Source: an uncultured Methanobrevibacter sp.
Lineage (GTDB): Archaea; Methanobacteriota; Methanobacteria; Methanobacteriales; Methanobacteriaceae
Assembly: GCF_947170395.1 (NCBI RefSeq)
Contig: NZ_CAMVTE010000010.1
Location: forward strand, 1 to 64,000
Length of the DNA stretch: 64,000 nucleotides
Direction of reading: 5' to 3'
Position 1 is the stretch's first letter; each line of letters opens with the position of its first letter. This document shows, in pieces, positions 20,754 to 32,003 of this stretch. The notes beneath the pieces are model-generated. The model did not search any database and had not been told where the DNA came from. It saw nothing but the letters and a program-made list of their open reading frames with translations. The position numbers and the translations under genes are program-made.

Positions 20754-21524
20754 ATGAGCGAACAGAAACCAATTCAGATTTTTTCAAATTCCAACGATAA
20801 TATCGGAGTCAATGTCATCAAAAGCCCCGTAAAGCTTACCATTTTGGAGATGTTAAGGGACAGAGACATGGAATTTGATGAAATAGTTAGCAATACAGGA
20901 AAGTCAAAATCAACAGTATCAGTTCATCTTAAAAGCTTAAGAGAAAGTGGAATAATTTCATATAAGGTTCATCCAGTCGACAACAGGAAAAAGATATTTT
21001 ATTTGAATTCCAAATACATAGGTTCAGTCGACATTTCCGAACCGACACAAATCAAGGAAACCCAGGCCGACTATTTGGTAAAGCACATTGTGGATGAGGA
21101 TGCTGAATTTTCAACATTGCTGTTCCACACTCTCAAGGCCATGCTCATTCAGGAAGGAATAAATATTGACCCTATTTTACAGTCTACAGGCAACAGTATA
21201 GGCAGGTCCATTTTTGACAAGTTATATGATGACGATTTGGATATTTTCATGGACAATCTTGCCGAATTCTGGCAAAGAAAAGGTTTGGGTAGAATGACCT
21301 TCAAGGTTGGTCAGATTATCAAGATTACAACATACGACTGTTTTGAATGTGGTTTGCTTCCAAAAACAGGAAAACCGGCATGCTTTTTGGACACCGGAAT
21401 ACTTGAAGGATTGTTCAGTGAATTTTTCAATCTCCCTGTCAGCGTCATTGAAACCCAATGCTATACAATGGGAGATGAAAAATGTGTGTTTGAAATAGAA
21501 CCGTTAGGAATCAAATCCTACTGA
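20754..21524 (+). CDS. ArsR-type HTH plus V4R-domain transcriptional regulator (MsvR-like)
   Basis: N-terminal wHTH (SKSTVSVHLKSLRESGIISYKV), C-terminal V4R domain with CFECG...C...QCYTMGDEKCVFEI. Confidence 0.85.
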   Translation: MSEQKPIQIFSNSNDNIGVNVIKSPVKLTILEMLRDRDMEFDEIVSNTGKSKSTVSVHLKSLRESGIISYKVHPVDNRKKIFYLNSKYIGSVDISEPTQIKETQADYLVKHIVDEDAEFSTLLFHTLKAMLIQEGINIDPILQSTGNSIGRSIFDKLYDDDLDIFMDNLAEFWQRKGLGRMTFKVGQIIKITTYDCFECGLLPKTGKPACFLDTGILEGLFSEFFNLPVSVIETQCYTMGDEKCVFEIEPLGIKSY

Positions 21525-22240
21525 TCGTTTTCAAACTTGATAATTGTAGTTGTAAGATAAGGTTTTTCGTTTGAAAAGCCTTCAATTATTTTTTCATTTT
21601 CGCGTGTACAGTTCTGCACGGAATATATTTCTTTAGGCCTGTTTTTCTCTTCAATTGTTGATTCCAGTTGTGAAGTGTTTCTTGAAGCTTTCATAAGCAC
21701 AACTGAATCACTGTATTCAAGAACCTGTTCCACCCTGTCGTCAATTTTAGGAACAATTGTTAATATCTGGTTCTGTTCCACCAGTGCCTTGTTTCTGGCA
21801 GCGGCACAGGCTGTAAATGAGGTAATTCCCGGCACGGTTTCGATTTCATACTCGTCAATCAGTTTCTTTTGAACGTATGCATAGGTACTGAATACTGAAG
21901 GATCGCCTAATGTGATGAAAGCCACATCCCTTCCGCTGTTGAGGTATTGGGCTATCATTTCTGATGCGCTTGTCCAGATTTTTTCAAGTTCGTCCTTATC
22001 CTCAATCATTGGAAAAATAGGGGTTACAAGCATTAATCTTTTATAATCGTCTCTTTCTTCAAGTACTGGTTTTACAATGGATAGGGCAATACTTTCTTTT
22101 TCTTTTGATGATTTTGGTGTAAATATGACCGGCACTGTTTTTAAAATTCTTGCCGCTTTTAAAGTTAATAATTCTGTATCTCCGGGTCCAACACCAATTC
22201 CATATAATTTTCCTTTTTCAGCCATATAATCACTTTGCAT
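21518..22240 (-). CDS. cbiL: Precorrin-2/cobalt-factor-2 C20-methyltransferase CbiL
   Basis: GKLYGIGVGPGDTELLTLKAARIL, FITLGDPSVFSTYAYV, ETVPGITSFTACAA. Confidence 0.9.
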   Translation of the reverse strand: MQSDYMAEKGKLYGIGVGPGDTELLTLKAARILKTVPVIFTPKSSKEKESIALSIVKPVLEERDDYKRLMLVTPIFPMIEDKDELEKIWTSASEMIAQYLNSGRDVAFITLGDPSVFSTYAYVQKKLIDEYEIETVPGITSFTACAAARNKALVEQNQILTIVPKIDDRVEQVLEYSDSVVLMKASRNTSQLESTIEEKNRPKEIYSVQNCTRENEKIIEGFSNEKPYLTTTIIKFENDQ

Positions 22241-22319
22241 TACAATATTTTATTTTTGGTTTTATTCTCCAAATGCTCTTTCTATAATTTATTTATAGGA
22301 TATCAACTAATATAATGTT

Positions 22320-24149
22320 ATGGCTAATTCTATGTTTTGTCCGAATTGCGGAATGTTAAAGGTTAACTGTACTTGCGGAATGTCTGGTAATAATAAAAGT
22401 AAAGGACCAACTAATTTGTTTAGTTTTTCCAAACCTAGAACATCTTCCATTTTGGATGATGAGATTCCGGAGGTTTATGCAGTCGAAAACCACAAGTTAG
22501 ATGAAGGAACCGCAGCATATCTAAAGGAGATTCACCCTTCAATAGATGATGAAATCATAGAAAACTTCCCTTTTACAGAACCTAGGGTAGGTCAGCTTGA
22601 AATCATACAGGATATAAACGATGCAATCAGGCAGGGATACAAATACATTATTCTTGAGGCCGGAACAGGTACAGGAAAGTCAGCGATAGCCACAACCCTT
22701 GCCAAAATGTATGAATCAGCATATATCCTGACAATGACAAAACAGCTGCAGGCCCAGTATTCCAATGAGTTTGATTTTCCTTTGGTTAAGGGTAGGGGAA
22801 ACTTTGCCTGCCTGAATGATAATCTGGAGACAACCTGTGATATGGGTGCATGTAAGACAACACCTACATCCAGCAACTTTTTCTGCCGTTACGGAATTGC
22901 TAAAAATCCTACATTGGATGCTGAACTTGCATTTGAAGATTCATTCGGCGGAGCCGTTTTCTATCAGTCTCCAAGCCACTGCCATTACTGGAACCAAAAG
23001 GCAAATGCAATCAACTCTCCAATCACACTGATGAACTATGATTATGCAATCGTTGAGCTCAATTATGTAAAGCATTTCGCTCCACGTTCATTGCTGATAT
23101 TGGATGAGGCCCATAACATCGAAAACAAGCTGATGGCGACAATGGAGGTTACATTATACAACAGAACCCTTGAAAAGGACATCAGCAAACGCATATCCGA
23201 AGAAACATTAAAGGATGGGGAACTTCCAGAATGGAAAATGGAAATTGAAGCCATTCGTGAAAGCTATGAGGACATAGACCTGAAGGATGTTTCAAAAAAC
23301 AAGGCTGACAGAATCAGATCAACCATTTCAAGGCTGAAAACCCTGACCAACAATCTTGAAAAGGAACCAAAAAATTGGGTAATTGATGCCGATGAAAGCG
23401 GAGTGGTATTCAAACCGTTAAGGGTTCATCACTATGCCAAGGATAATCTGTTGAAGTATGGGGACGTTGTCATTTTCATGAGCGCTACAATACTTTCACA
23501 CAAGATGTTTTCAAAATGGCTGGGTCTGAATCCGAATGAAGTCTATCACATCAAGGTGGACAGTCCGTTTACAAAGGAAAAGAGGCCTATAATTTTGGAT
23601 TTGGCCGGAAAAATGTCAGCCAACAGAATAAAAAACACAGCTCCCAACACCATTCCGATTCTGCAGGAAATCCTTAAAAAGCATGAGGGCGACAAGGGGT
23701 TAATCCATACTCACAGCTATAAATGCCAGCAGTACATTCTCAATAACCTCTATAATTCAAGGTTAATTTCACATTCATCTAAAAACAGGGAACAGATTCT
23801 TAATTTCTTTGAAAAAGATGAAAATCCATTGGTTTTGGTTTCACCGTCCATGAGTGAAGGTGTGGATTTGCCATATGACAAATGCAGATTCCAGGTAATC
23901 TATAAGATACCGTTCCCTTATCTCGGTGACAAGCAGGTCAACATGAGAATGAAAAGGGATAAGAAATGGTATGCCTACAAAACAGTAATGACCCTGATGC
24001 AGGCCTATGGGCGTGGTATGAGGGCCGAAGACGATTCATGCTACACATACATCATTGACAGCGACATTAACATGCTGTTCAAAAGCCCGATGTACAGATC
24101 ATTGATACCTGATTTCTTTAAGGAAGCGGTTGTTAGGGTTAAGAAATAG
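22320..24149 (+). CDS. Rad3/XPD-DinG type ATP-dependent DNA helicase
   Basis: LEAGTGTGKSAIA Walker A, LDEAHN DEAH box, PSMSEGVDLPYDKCRFQVIYKIPFP, QAYGRGMRAEDD. Confidence 0.9.
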   Translation: MANSMFCPNCGMLKVNCTCGMSGNNKSKGPTNLFSFSKPRTSSILDDEIPEVYAVENHKLDEGTAAYLKEIHPSIDDEIIENFPFTEPRVGQLEIIQDINDAIRQGYKYIILEAGTGTGKSAIATTLAKMYESAYILTMTKQLQAQYSNEFDFPLVKGRGNFACLNDNLETTCDMGACKTTPTSSNFFCRYGIAKNPTLDAELAFEDSFGGAVFYQSPSHCHYWNQKANAINSPITLMNYDYAIVELNYVKHFAPRSLLILDEAHNIENKLMATMEVTLYNRTLEKDISKRISEETLKDGELPEWKMEIEAIRESYEDIDLKDVSKNKADRIRSTISRLKTLTNNLEKEPKNWVIDADESGVVFKPLRVHHYAKDNLLKYGDVVIFMSATILSHKMFSKWLGLNPNEVYHIKVDSPFTKEKRPIILDLAGKMSANRIKNTAPNTIPILQEILKKHEGDKGLIHTHSYKCQQYILNNLYNSRLISHSSKNREQILNFFEKDENPLVLVSPSMSEGVDLPYDKCRFQVIYKIPFPYLGDKQVNMRMKRDKKWYAYKTVMTLMQAYGRGMRAEDDSCYTYIIDSDINMLFKSPMYRSLIPDFFKEAVVRVKK

Positions 24150-24224
24150 CGGACCTGGAGGGATTTGAACCCCCGATCTCAGGATCCGAAGTCCTGCGTC
24201 ATATCCTGACTAGACTACAGGCCC
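24150..24224 (-). tRNA. tRNA-Arg (anticodon TCG)
   Basis: Minus strand GGGCCTGTAGTCTAGTCAGGATATGACGCAGGACTTCGGATCCTGAGATCGGGGGTTCAAATCCCTCCAGGTCCG; acceptor, anticodon (CAGGA-CTTCGGA-TCCTG) and T arms pair. Confidence 0.93.
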
Positions 24225-24240
24225 GTTTAAAAAAGTAATT

Positions 24241-25230
24241 TTATTTTTCGATTTTATCTTGACTGTCAACAGAAATGATAGGCATGTCCTCGATATCTTC
24301 AACTTCGGCAAAAATGTCGTCAATGGATTCGCCTTCACGAACCGCCTGTTCATATTCAATCTCTTCAATTTCGTCAGCGGTCAAACCTTTCTTGTCTTCA
24401 GGCTTTTCACGTGCTGGAGGAATTTTATCAAGTTCTTCTTGAGTCGGTGGCGCTGGTTTTTTCGGTTTGGATGGTTTTCTTAATTTGTTTTTCAAATCTT
24501 TGATGTTGAATTCGCCGATTTTGTAGGATTCCTTGTCTAGAGGAATGTTGCTTTTTGGGATAACTTTTGGGTCAGGTTCTTCTTTAGCGGATGTTTTTTT
24601 ATCTTTTTCATCCTTTTCGATAGAATCTATACTGTTTGTTATCCCTTCAAGAGGATTTCTGAATCCAATTATCTTGTATAATCCGTAAATTAAGAGTAAT
24701 AATCCAAATATAAAGAATATGACTGAAATAAAGTTGGTTTCGCCTGAAACAACATTGTCTATAACTCTATCACTGCGTGATGAGAAAATGAATGCGCCAA
24801 TGGCCACAAGCAGCAATCCTAGAAAGGCACTTATGATTGCTAAAACAGGAGTTCTTCCAACCTTTGCATTAATGAAATTGTCAAAGCCTTCTGTCATTTC
24901 GCTTGTAATGTCTTCAAAGATATCATCGCTTTCATAAGCCTCATCATCATTTTCACTTTCTTTTTCATCAGGAGTTTTGATTATAAAATCTTCATCGATA
25001 TTTTCTTCTAAATTAATAGCATTTTCGTCGTCATCTCCTGGATGATAGATAAATTCATCATCTATCTCAAGATCATCATATTCATCATGATTTTCGTTGA
25101 GATAGTTAATCAATTCGATATCCTCTTCAAATTCTTCAGAGTTGTCACTAGGCTCCTGCTCATTTGAAATGTTGTCTATCATGTCCTTAAGATTAGAAAT
25201 CCTATGCTCTTTTTCTTTAGAATCCTTCAT
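24241..25230 (-). CDS. Acidic membrane protein of unknown function
   Basis: 329 aa; Glu/Asp-rich N-terminus, two TM segments, Pro/Lys-rich C-terminus. Confidence 0.65.
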   Translation of the reverse strand: MKDSKEKEHRISNLKDMIDNISNEQEPSDNSEEFEEDIELINYLNENHDEYDDLEIDDEFIYHPGDDDENAINLEENIDEDFIIKTPDEKESENDDEAYESDDIFEDITSEMTEGFDNFINAKVGRTPVLAIISAFLGLLLVAIGAFIFSSRSDRVIDNVVSGETNFISVIFFIFGLLLLIYGLYKIIGFRNPLEGITNSIDSIEKDEKDKKTSAKEEPDPKVIPKSNIPLDKESYKIGEFNIKDLKNKLRKPSKPKKPAPPTQEELDKIPPAREKPEDKKGLTADEIEEIEYEQAVREGESIDDIFAEVEDIEDMPIISVDSQDKIEK

Positions 25231-25238
25231 AAAAAACC

Positions 25239-25550
25239 TCAGTGATAGGCTCTCCAGGTATGTTTACATTTTGCGCATGTAAAAATACGTGTAGGTGCTT
25301 CATCAGCACTACGGGTTTGTTTCAATTCATAATAAGCTTCATCATGTCCGCATTCAGGACAGGTTTCCTTGATGGTTGAACGCATATCATCAACTTCACC
25401 AAGCATTTTAACACTTTCATGTTCTTCTATTTCACCGGCAACCTTGTATTCGTCACCTAATTCTTGTTCATTAGAATATCCACATGAATTGCATTTCAAA
25501 ATTCCGTTATTAGGAAGCATCATTGCTCCGCATTCAGGACAAAATTCCAT
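25239..25550 (-). CDS. Transcription factor S (TFS)
   Basis: Two zinc ribbons: CPECGAMMLPNNGILKCNSCGY and CPECGHDEAYYELKQTRSADEAPTRIFTCAKCKHTWRAY. Confidence 0.93.
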   Translation of the reverse strand: MEFCPECGAMMLPNNGILKCNSCGYSNEQELGDEYKVAGEIEEHESVKMLGEVDDMRSTIKETCPECGHDEAYYELKQTRSADEAPTRIFTCAKCKHTWRAYH

Positions 25551-25630
25551 TTAACTCTCCTCTATAATTTTTTAACATATACTCTATATATTCTATAAAT
25601 CTTTTTTTCAAATTATTTAAATATATAGCA

Positions 25631-26056
25631 TTATTTGTTCTTTTTTAATGTTTTTAAGCAATCTCTAATAATTTTTTCATGGTCAAAAGCAAGATTGATT
25701 TCATCAAGTTTTTCACTTGAAAAGATTGCAATGTCACAGGCATCGTCATCAGCTTTTCTATTTGTGAAATCTCCTGTGGCGGTGTATACTATACTGACAG
25801 TATGTCCCCTTGAATCCCTGTCCGGTTCGGAATAAACATTGACCAGATTTTTAAGTTCCACATCAATGCTGGTTTCTTCCTTTGCTTCACGTATGGCTGC
25901 ATTTTCTACTTTTTCACCGTAGTCAACAAATCCTCCCGGAAGCGCCCAATATCCTTTGTAAGGGTCGTTTTTTCTTTTTATCAAAATAAAGTTTAAATTG
26001 TCATCAAAAATAAATATGTCTGTGGTTAGGGAAGGTTTTTTGTAATTTGCCATCAA
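25631..26056 (-). CDS. NUDIX hydrolase
   Basis: GGFVDYGEKVENAAIREAKEETSIDV Nudix box. Confidence 0.93.
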   Translation of the reverse strand: MMANYKKPSLTTDIFIFDDNLNFILIKRKNDPYKGYWALPGGFVDYGEKVENAAIREAKEETSIDVELKNLVNVYSEPDRDSRGHTVSIVYTATGDFTNRKADDDACDIAIFSSEKLDEINLAFDHEKIIRDCLKTLKKNK

Positions 26057-26082
26057 ATCACATTAAAAAAAATAATAGGAAG

Positions 26083-26361
26083 CTATAAAGCTTCATCGAT
26101 AAGTTTTTTAAAGTCTGCACTTTCTTTTTGGAGTTCTTCAGCTGCTTTTTTAAGAACAATTCTTGGTCTTTTTCCTCTTTTTGTTTTGATGGTCATTTCC
26201 GGTTTGCCGGTAAGAGGGTGATCAATATTGTAAACAGCGTATTCCACGTCAGGGTCCTGCATTAAGATATGTCTTAAAGCGTTGCAGACTCCATGACTTT
26301 CATCCTTTACAATAAAGGTTAATTCTAAAGTTTTATCTTCAATAATTTCAATATTTTCCAT
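26083..26361 (-). CDS. rpoL: DNA-directed RNA polymerase subunit L (Rpo11)
   Basis: LEFIVKDESHGVCNALRHILMQDPDVEYAVYNIDHPL. Confidence 0.9.
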   Translation of the reverse strand: MENIEIIEDKTLELTFIVKDESHGVCNALRHILMQDPDVEYAVYNIDHPLTGKPEMTIKTKRGKRPRIVLKKAAEELQKESADFKKLIDEAL

Positions 26362-26375
26362 TTTATCAACCTAAA

Positions 26376-26945
26376 TTAATCATTAACATAGTTTTTAGAG
26401 ACTTTACGTCTTTCCTTTTTATTACATGAATTGCACTGAAGTTCATTATTTTTTGAGGTTGTATGCATGTAGTCCCTACAGCGTGTACACATTGCCTTAA
26501 GCACTCCACAGTCATCATCAACGGTGCCCAAATCAACATTATCTCCTGTAATTTTTACTACTTTAGCTTGGATAATGTCTCCTATCCTAAAGGCATCGGA
26601 TAACTTTTCAAGATAATCTTTTTTAGCTTGAGATATGTGGATTGCACCCATATAAGGTAGTGCCAGTGGCCTTGCATTGTCTTTAATACAGTCGATTTTG
26701 ACATTTGCCCTTTGAGGCTTGATGTCGGTAATTTGACCGTATACTACATCTCCAACTTCAAGTAGTGCGGGTTTAGCATTACCCTCAACAGTAATAACCT
26801 TCATTTTTTGATTAATTTTAACATTACCAAGTACTGATGCTTTTATGTCGCCATTATCGTCATAAGTACCGTCTCCTGGAAGATACTGTTCGATTATTCC
26901 TAATTTATCTCCAGGCATTACTATTTTTTCCTCTTTGTCATTCAA
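26376..26945 (-). CDS. Exosome complex RNA-binding protein Csl4
   Basis: VMPGDKLGIIEQYLPGDGTYDDNG, S1 domain, C-terminal zinc ribbon. Confidence 0.9.
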   Translation of the reverse strand: MNDKEEKIVMPGDKLGIIEQYLPGDGTYDDNGDIKASVLGNVKINQKMKVITVEGNAKPALLEVGDVVYGQITDIKPQRANVKIDCIKDNARPLALPYMGAIHISQAKKDYLEKLSDAFRIGDIIQAKVVKITGDNVDLGTVDDDCGVLKAMCTRCRDYMHTTSKNNELQCNSCNKKERRKVSKNYVND

Positions 26946-27017
26946 TTAAAATCACCAAAATAAAGATTTATAAAAAATTTCTTAATATAATAATTTTATT
27001 TATATTAATATTTAAAG

Positions 27018-28046
27018 CTATTTGTAGCGTTCATGGAATAAAATTTCATCCAGCTGATAGTTTTCCCACTCCCTTTTGTTCAATACAATCTCCAATTCCT
27101 GTGGAGTCAGAAGTGGTTTTTTATACATTTGCGAATCGTCAATGGCTATTCTCGGACATGCGCTAACTACAAATGCTTCAAGTTCAAGATAAGGAAGCAA
27201 TATGTCCGGATTGATGTTGTCTGCCAGAATTATGTATGCCTCCATACCGTTGTCCTCTAGGTTTTTCTTGATTGCCTTTGCAAGTTCCATCCTGTATTGG
27301 CCTTCCTTTGAAGACACTATTATTCCCCATTTGGTTGCACTTCTTGCCTTGGTTATTCTTGCAAACCGAATTCTAAGTATTCTATCTGCATATTCGTCCA
27401 TGGTTCTTACTTCGTTGTTGTACGGGTCAAGAGCCAAAACGGGAGTGTTTGAGAATAGATTAATGCCCAATGGGTGGAAATTTCCGCTTCCGACAAACAG
27501 AAATATTTCAACGTCCAAATCCTTGATGGATGAGAAGTTGCAGCCTAGAACCTGTCCTTTTCTGGTTGATGGGGAAGATCCCAAAATCACTTCCTTGCCA
27601 TTGTCTTCAAGATAATCCTTGATTTCAGCCAAAAGATGCAGGTGCTGGGTTGTTGTTACAAGTCCTACTCTTGAGTAATCCTTAAGTTCTTCCAGGGACT
27701 TTTCAAGGCTTTTTTTAATGTCAATTTTTGAGAATGCTTCAATGAAAAGTGTTGGAACTTCATACTTAAGTGGAAGAGGGGTGTGTCCGTAGTGGATTAT
27801 CAGGTCAACTGATCCCTTCATTTTCCAGTCACTTACGTCACAGGCTCCAAAGCAGGGATCGCCTGAAATGATAACGGTGGCATCCGTTTCATCTTCAATG
27901 TGTTTTGCAATCTTTACGGCCTGCATTTTAAGGCCTTCGGGAAACTGAAGGCCAACGGTCTTCACGTCCCTTGAATTGATTTTACGGATTGCCCTGTCCA
28001 AATCCATATCATACATTGACATTTTAATCTTCAATAGTTTTTTCAA
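27018..28046 (-). CDS. dph2: Diphthamide biosynthesis enzyme Dph2
   Basis: [33 protein letters not shown]. Confidence 0.92.
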   Translation of the reverse strand: MKKLLKIKMSMYDMDLDRAIRKINSRDVKTVGLQFPEGLKMQAVKIAKHIEDETDATVIISGDPCFGACDVSDWKMKGSVDLIIHYGHTPLPLKYEVPTLFIEAFSKIDIKKSLEKSLEELKDYSRVGLVTTTQHLHLLAEIKDYLEDNGKEVILGSSPSTRKGQVLGCNFSSIKDLDVEIFLFVGSGNFHPLGINLFSNTPVLALDPYNNEVRTMDEYADRILRIRFARITKARSATKWGIIVSSKEGQYRMELAKAIKKNLEDNGMEAYIILADNINPDILLPYLELEAFVVSACPRIAIDDSQMYKKPLLTPQELEIVLNKREWENYQLDEILFHERYK

Positions 28047-28605
28047 TCACGACTTTTCCATCAATGACATCCAGTTTTACAATGGACAATACTTCCATGC
28101 CGGTTTCCTTTTCAACAATTTCCTTTCCTTCACCCTTTTCAATGACTGCCACTACTGATTTGATTTCAAGACCCAAATCCTGCAGAGTTCTGATAAGGGC
28201 TATCAGTGTTCCTCCTGTACTTACAACGTCATCGATGAGCAATATCTTTTCTCCTTCATGCAAATCGTTGATGTAAAGGTTTGATGAGCCGTAGCCGGTT
28301 TTCTGATATACTTCAAATTCACCTTCAAGACCATATTGCCTTTTACGTATCACAACAAATGGAATGTCGGTTGCAAGAGATAGTGCGGTAGCTAAATGTA
28401 TTCCCATAGCTTCAACAGCCACAATTTTATCAACGTCCAAATCTGCATGTTTATGTACAGCTAAAGACAATTCACGCAACATTTTAGGATCCATTGCAGG
28501 AACTCCATCACTGATCGGATTTACAAAGTAGTTGTAGTCACCTTTTTTCACAATCGGTGATGCCTCTAAAGATTTTTTTACTTCCTCTAACATAGTCTCA
28601 CACAA
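28024..28605 (-). CDS. hpt: Hypoxanthine/purine phosphoribosyltransferase
   Basis: [37 protein letters not shown] motif. Confidence 0.9.
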   Translation of the reverse strand: MCETMLEEVKKSLEASPIVKKGDYNYFVNPISDGVPAMDPKMLRELSLAVHKHADLDVDKIVAVEAMGIHLATALSLATDIPFVVIRKRQYGLEGEFEVYQKTGYGSSNLYINDLHEGEKILLIDDVVSTGGTLIALIRTLQDLGLEIKSVVAVIEKGEGKEIVEKETGMEVLSIVKLDVIDGKVVIEKTIED

Positions 28606-28692
28606 AAAATTTTAAAACTTAGATAAATATAAATATATTTTAATATAATTATATAATTTTGCTAACATTAATTTATACGATAAAGTGATACA

Positions 28693-30042
28693 ATGGCAAT
28701 GCTCGGAAACTTAGGAGAAAATCTTACTAATACCATGAAAAAATTAGTGGGAATGTCTGTTATTGATAAAAAAACAATAAAAGAGGTTGTAAAAGACATA
28801 CAACGTGCATTAATTCAATCAGACGTTAATATTAAATTAGTTTTAGATTTATCAAAAAAAATTGAGGAAAGGGCTCTTGAAGAGGAACCTCCAAAAGGAA
28901 TCACTCCAAGGGAACATGTTATAACTATTATTTACGAGGAAATGGTGAACCTTTTAGGTAAGGACGCCGCAGGTCTTGACATTAACGAAAGGCCTTACAA
29001 GATTCTGTTCTTGGGTCTTCAGGGTAGTGGTAAGACAACCACTATAGGTAAGCTATGCAGATACCTGCAGAAAAAGGGTTTCAACCCTGCAGTTGTCTGT
29101 ACAGACACATGGAGGCCTGCAGCTTACGAACAGCTGAGGCAGCTCACTGAAGAGATGGATGTTCCTTTGTACGGAGATCCGGATAACAAGGATGCTTTGG
29201 ATTTGGCCGAAAAAGGTCTGCAGGAATTCAAAAACAGAAAAGTCATCATTTTCGATACTGCAGGTAGGCACAAGCAGGAAGAGGATTTGATTGCTGAAAT
29301 GGATGAATTGGACAACATCATCAATCCTACAGAAGCCATTCTTGTCATTGACGGTACCATCGGTCAGCAGGCCGGGGAACAGGCAAGAGCATTTTCACAG
29401 GCCACAGACATAGGGTCAATCATAATTACAAAACTTGACGGTTCAGCAAAAGGTGGGGGCGCAATGTCAGCAGTTGCAGAAACAGGCGCACCAATCAAGT
29501 TCATAGGTACCGGTGAGAGAATCGATGACTTTGAACTGTTTGATCCTGAAAGATTCATTTCAAGACTGCTTGGAATGGGAGACATCAAATCCCTTATAGA
29601 AAAGGCAGAAGAAAACATTGACGAGGACATTGCCGAAAAGACAATGAACAACATGCTTACCGGAAAATTCACCCTGATGGACATGAAAAACCAGTTCGAG
29701 ATGATGAACAGCATGGGTCCGATGCAGCAGGTTCTAAACATGATTCCTGGAATGGGAAACAAGATTTCCAAGGAAGCATCCAAGATGACTGAAGATAAAA
29801 TCGATTCCTATAAAGTCATGATGTCTTCAATGACCGAAGAGGAAATGATGAATCCGAAAATCATCAAGCAGTCACGTATAAGAAGAATTGCGCGCGGATC
29901 CGGTGTCGATGAAAGTGAAGTGAAGGAACTTCTAAGATACTACAACAACACCAAAAAGACCATGAAGGGCATTGGAAAACGTGGAAGCCGTTTGGGCGGC
30001 GGTGCAATGAACCGTATGATGGGCCAGTTCATGAACAGATAA
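28693..30042 (+). CDS. srp54: Signal recognition particle 54 kDa protein
   Basis: [38 protein letters not shown], Met-rich M domain. Confidence 0.96.
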   Translation: MAMLGNLGENLTNTMKKLVGMSVIDKKTIKEVVKDIQRALIQSDVNIKLVLDLSKKIEERALEEEPPKGITPREHVITIIYEEMVNLLGKDAAGLDINERPYKILFLGLQGSGKTTTIGKLCRYLQKKGFNPAVVCTDTWRPAAYEQLRQLTEEMDVPLYGDPDNKDALDLAEKGLQEFKNRKVIIFDTAGRHKQEEDLIAEMDELDNIINPTEAILVIDGTIGQQAGEQARAFSQATDIGSIIITKLDGSAKGGGAMSAVAETGAPIKFIGTGERIDDFELFDPERFISRLLGMGDIKSLIEKAEENIDEDIAEKTMNNMLTGKFTLMDMKNQFEMMNSMGPMQQVLNMIPGMGNKISKEASKMTEDKIDSYKVMMSSMTEEEMMNPKIIKQSRIRRIARGSGVDESEVKELLRYYNNTKKTMKGIGKRGSRLGGGAMNRMMGQFMNR

Positions 30043-30043
30043 C

Positions 30044-31252
30044 ATGTATGAGTTAGCTAAAAAAATATTGGACGAAACAGATGGGAAAATCTGTAAAAAC
30101 TGCCTTGGCCGTAAGCTGTCCAAGACAGTTGAAGGCTCAAACAACATTGAAAGGGCAGAAAAGGTATGTGCCGAATTGAACATCAATCTCGACGATAGCG
30201 AATGTGTGATTTGCGATAATCTCTTTGACAAGATTGATGATGAGCTATACAAAAAAATAGACGATAAGATAAATCAGCTGGGAGTTGAATTTGAAACCTT
30301 TCTTGTAGGTTCACAGATTGACAAGGAAATCCAAAAGCGCGATGACGAGTTTTCCGAAAAATTCGATTTGGGTGTTGAAACCATCAAAAAGGAAGTCAAC
30401 AGGCTGATAGGACTTGGAATTTGGGAAATATATGATAAGGAAGCCGAGTTCGAAAGGCAGGACATAGTATTCAATGTTGATTTAAGAAAAAAACCAAAGG
30501 TTAAGATTCAAATAAATCCTCTCTACATTGAGGGAAGATACAACAAGCTGAAACGTGGAATTCCTCAAACCAAATGGCCATGTACAAAATGTAAGGGCAG
30601 AGGCTGTGAGGAGTGCAATTTCACAGGCAAACAGTATCCTGAATCCGTTGAAGAGTTAATATCCGAGCATGTATTGAAATTAACCAAAGGCCGTGAAGCA
30701 AAGTTCCACGGTGCCGGACGTGAAGACATTGATGTTTTGATGTTGGGTACGGGCAGACCATTCGTTTTGGAGATAAAGGAACCGAGAATCAGAAACCTGG
30801 ACTATCCAAAATTGGAATCAGAAATAAACAGAATCAATGAAGGAAAGACTGCCTATCACAATCTCCATCCTTGCGAGAGGCCAAGAAAGGCAGAAATCAA
30901 ACAGTCCTCTCCAGATACTTATAAGGTTTACAATGCAATTGTCAAATGTGATGAGGCGTTTGACGAATCCAAACTTGATGAGATAACTAAATTGAATGAA
31001 ATCCACCAGCAAACCCCATTGAGGGTGCTTAGAAGACGTACGGATATGGTAAGGATAAAGCATGTTCTTGACCTGTCATATGAAATAATTGACGAGCAGA
31101 CATTCTCCATGACCATCAAGACAGAAGGTGGACTCTACATTAAGGAACTGATTTCCGGTGATGAAGGAAGAAGCAATCCAAACGTTTCACAGATATTGGG
31201 CGTTAGGGCCATCTGCGAACAGTTGGATGTAATAGAAGTGAGTGAGAAGTAG
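30044..31252 (+). CDS. pus10: tRNA pseudouridine(54/55) synthase Pus10
   Basis: [53 protein letters not shown]. Confidence 0.93.
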   Translation: MYELAKKILDETDGKICKNCLGRKLSKTVEGSNNIERAEKVCAELNINLDDSECVICDNLFDKIDDELYKKIDDKINQLGVEFETFLVGSQIDKEIQKRDDEFSEKFDLGVETIKKEVNRLIGLGIWEIYDKEAEFERQDIVFNVDLRKKPKVKIQINPLYIEGRYNKLKRGIPQTKWPCTKCKGRGCEECNFTGKQYPESVEELISEHVLKLTKGREAKFHGAGREDIDVLMLGTGRPFVLEIKEPRIRNLDYPKLESEINRINEGKTAYHNLHPCERPRKAEIKQSSPDTYKVYNAIVKCDEAFDESKLDEITKLNEIHQQTPLRVLRRRTDMVRIKHVLDLSYEIIDEQTFSMTIKTEGGLYIKELISGDEGRSNPNVSQILGVRAICEQLDVIEVSEK

Positions 31253-31257
31253 ATATT

Positions 31258-31725
31258 ATGGCAGATGAATTTACACATTTAACAGACAGCGGAGTACATA
31301 TGGTTGAAGTTGGGGAAAAACCCGATCAGAAAAGAAGAGCAATTGCAAGTGGCAGTATCTTTCTGGACAAAAATACTATAGATTTAATACAAAATGAAGA
31401 AATCAAGAAAGGAAACGTTTTAACTACTGCTCAAATTGCAGGAATTCAGGCCGTTAAAAACACTTCTTCAATAATTCCACTTTGCCATCCTTTGGCCTTG
31501 ACAGGAATCGAGCTTGATTTCGAAGTCAAACCAACTGAAATAATAGCTACATGTGCTGTCAATACATTGGGAAAAACAGGTGTTGAGATGGAAGCCATTA
31601 CAGGTGTCAGTGTGGCATTGCTTACAGTGTGGGATATGGTAAAGGCTGTTGAAAAGGATGAGGACGGACAATATCCGGATACCCGAATCAGCGATATTAA
31701 AGTTATCAGAAAGGAAAAAATTTAA
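31258..31725 (+). CDS. moaC: Cyclic pyranopterin monophosphate synthase MoaC
   Basis: [53 protein letters not shown]. Confidence 0.95.
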   Translation: MADEFTHLTDSGVHMVEVGEKPDQKRRAIASGSIFLDKNTIDLIQNEEIKKGNVLTTAQIAGIQAVKNTSSIIPLCHPLALTGIELDFEVKPTEIIATCAVNTLGKTGVEMEAITGVSVALLTVWDMVKAVEKDEDGQYPDTRISDIKVIRKEKI

Positions 31726-31794
31726 ACTTTATATACTAGGAATAAAATAATTATATACAGTTATTTTTATTGATTAATTTATGGGAGAATTATT

Positions 31795-31956
31795 ATGGCG
31801 AAAAAAAATGATAAGATTTCTATGCCTCAAACCGGTGCAGGTTTAGTAAGATACTTTGATGAAGAAAGTTTAGGTCCAAAACTTTCCCCTGAGCATGTTA
31901 TTATTGCTACTATAGTTTTAGCTATATTTTGTTTTGTTTTAAGATATTCAGCTTAG
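31795..31956 (+). CDS. Preprotein translocase Sec61 beta-type subunit (SecG in archaeal annotation)
   Basis: 53 aa MAKKNDKISMPQTGAGLVRYFDEESLGPKLSPEHVIIATIVLAIFCFVLRYSA; missing from the ORF track because of length. Confidence 0.9.
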   Translation: MAKKNDKISMPQTGAGLVRYFDEESLGPKLSPEHVIIATIVLAIFCFVLRYSA

Positions 31957-32003
31957 ATATTGTTTTTTAAAACAATACTACTTTTTTTATTTATTTGATT
32001 ATT

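Noticed and set aside
24150-24224. tRNA intron or integrated element at tRNA-Arg
   Set aside because: tRNA is contiguous with a normal 7-nt anticodon loop, and no integrase or duplicated tRNA 3' end is seen nearby.
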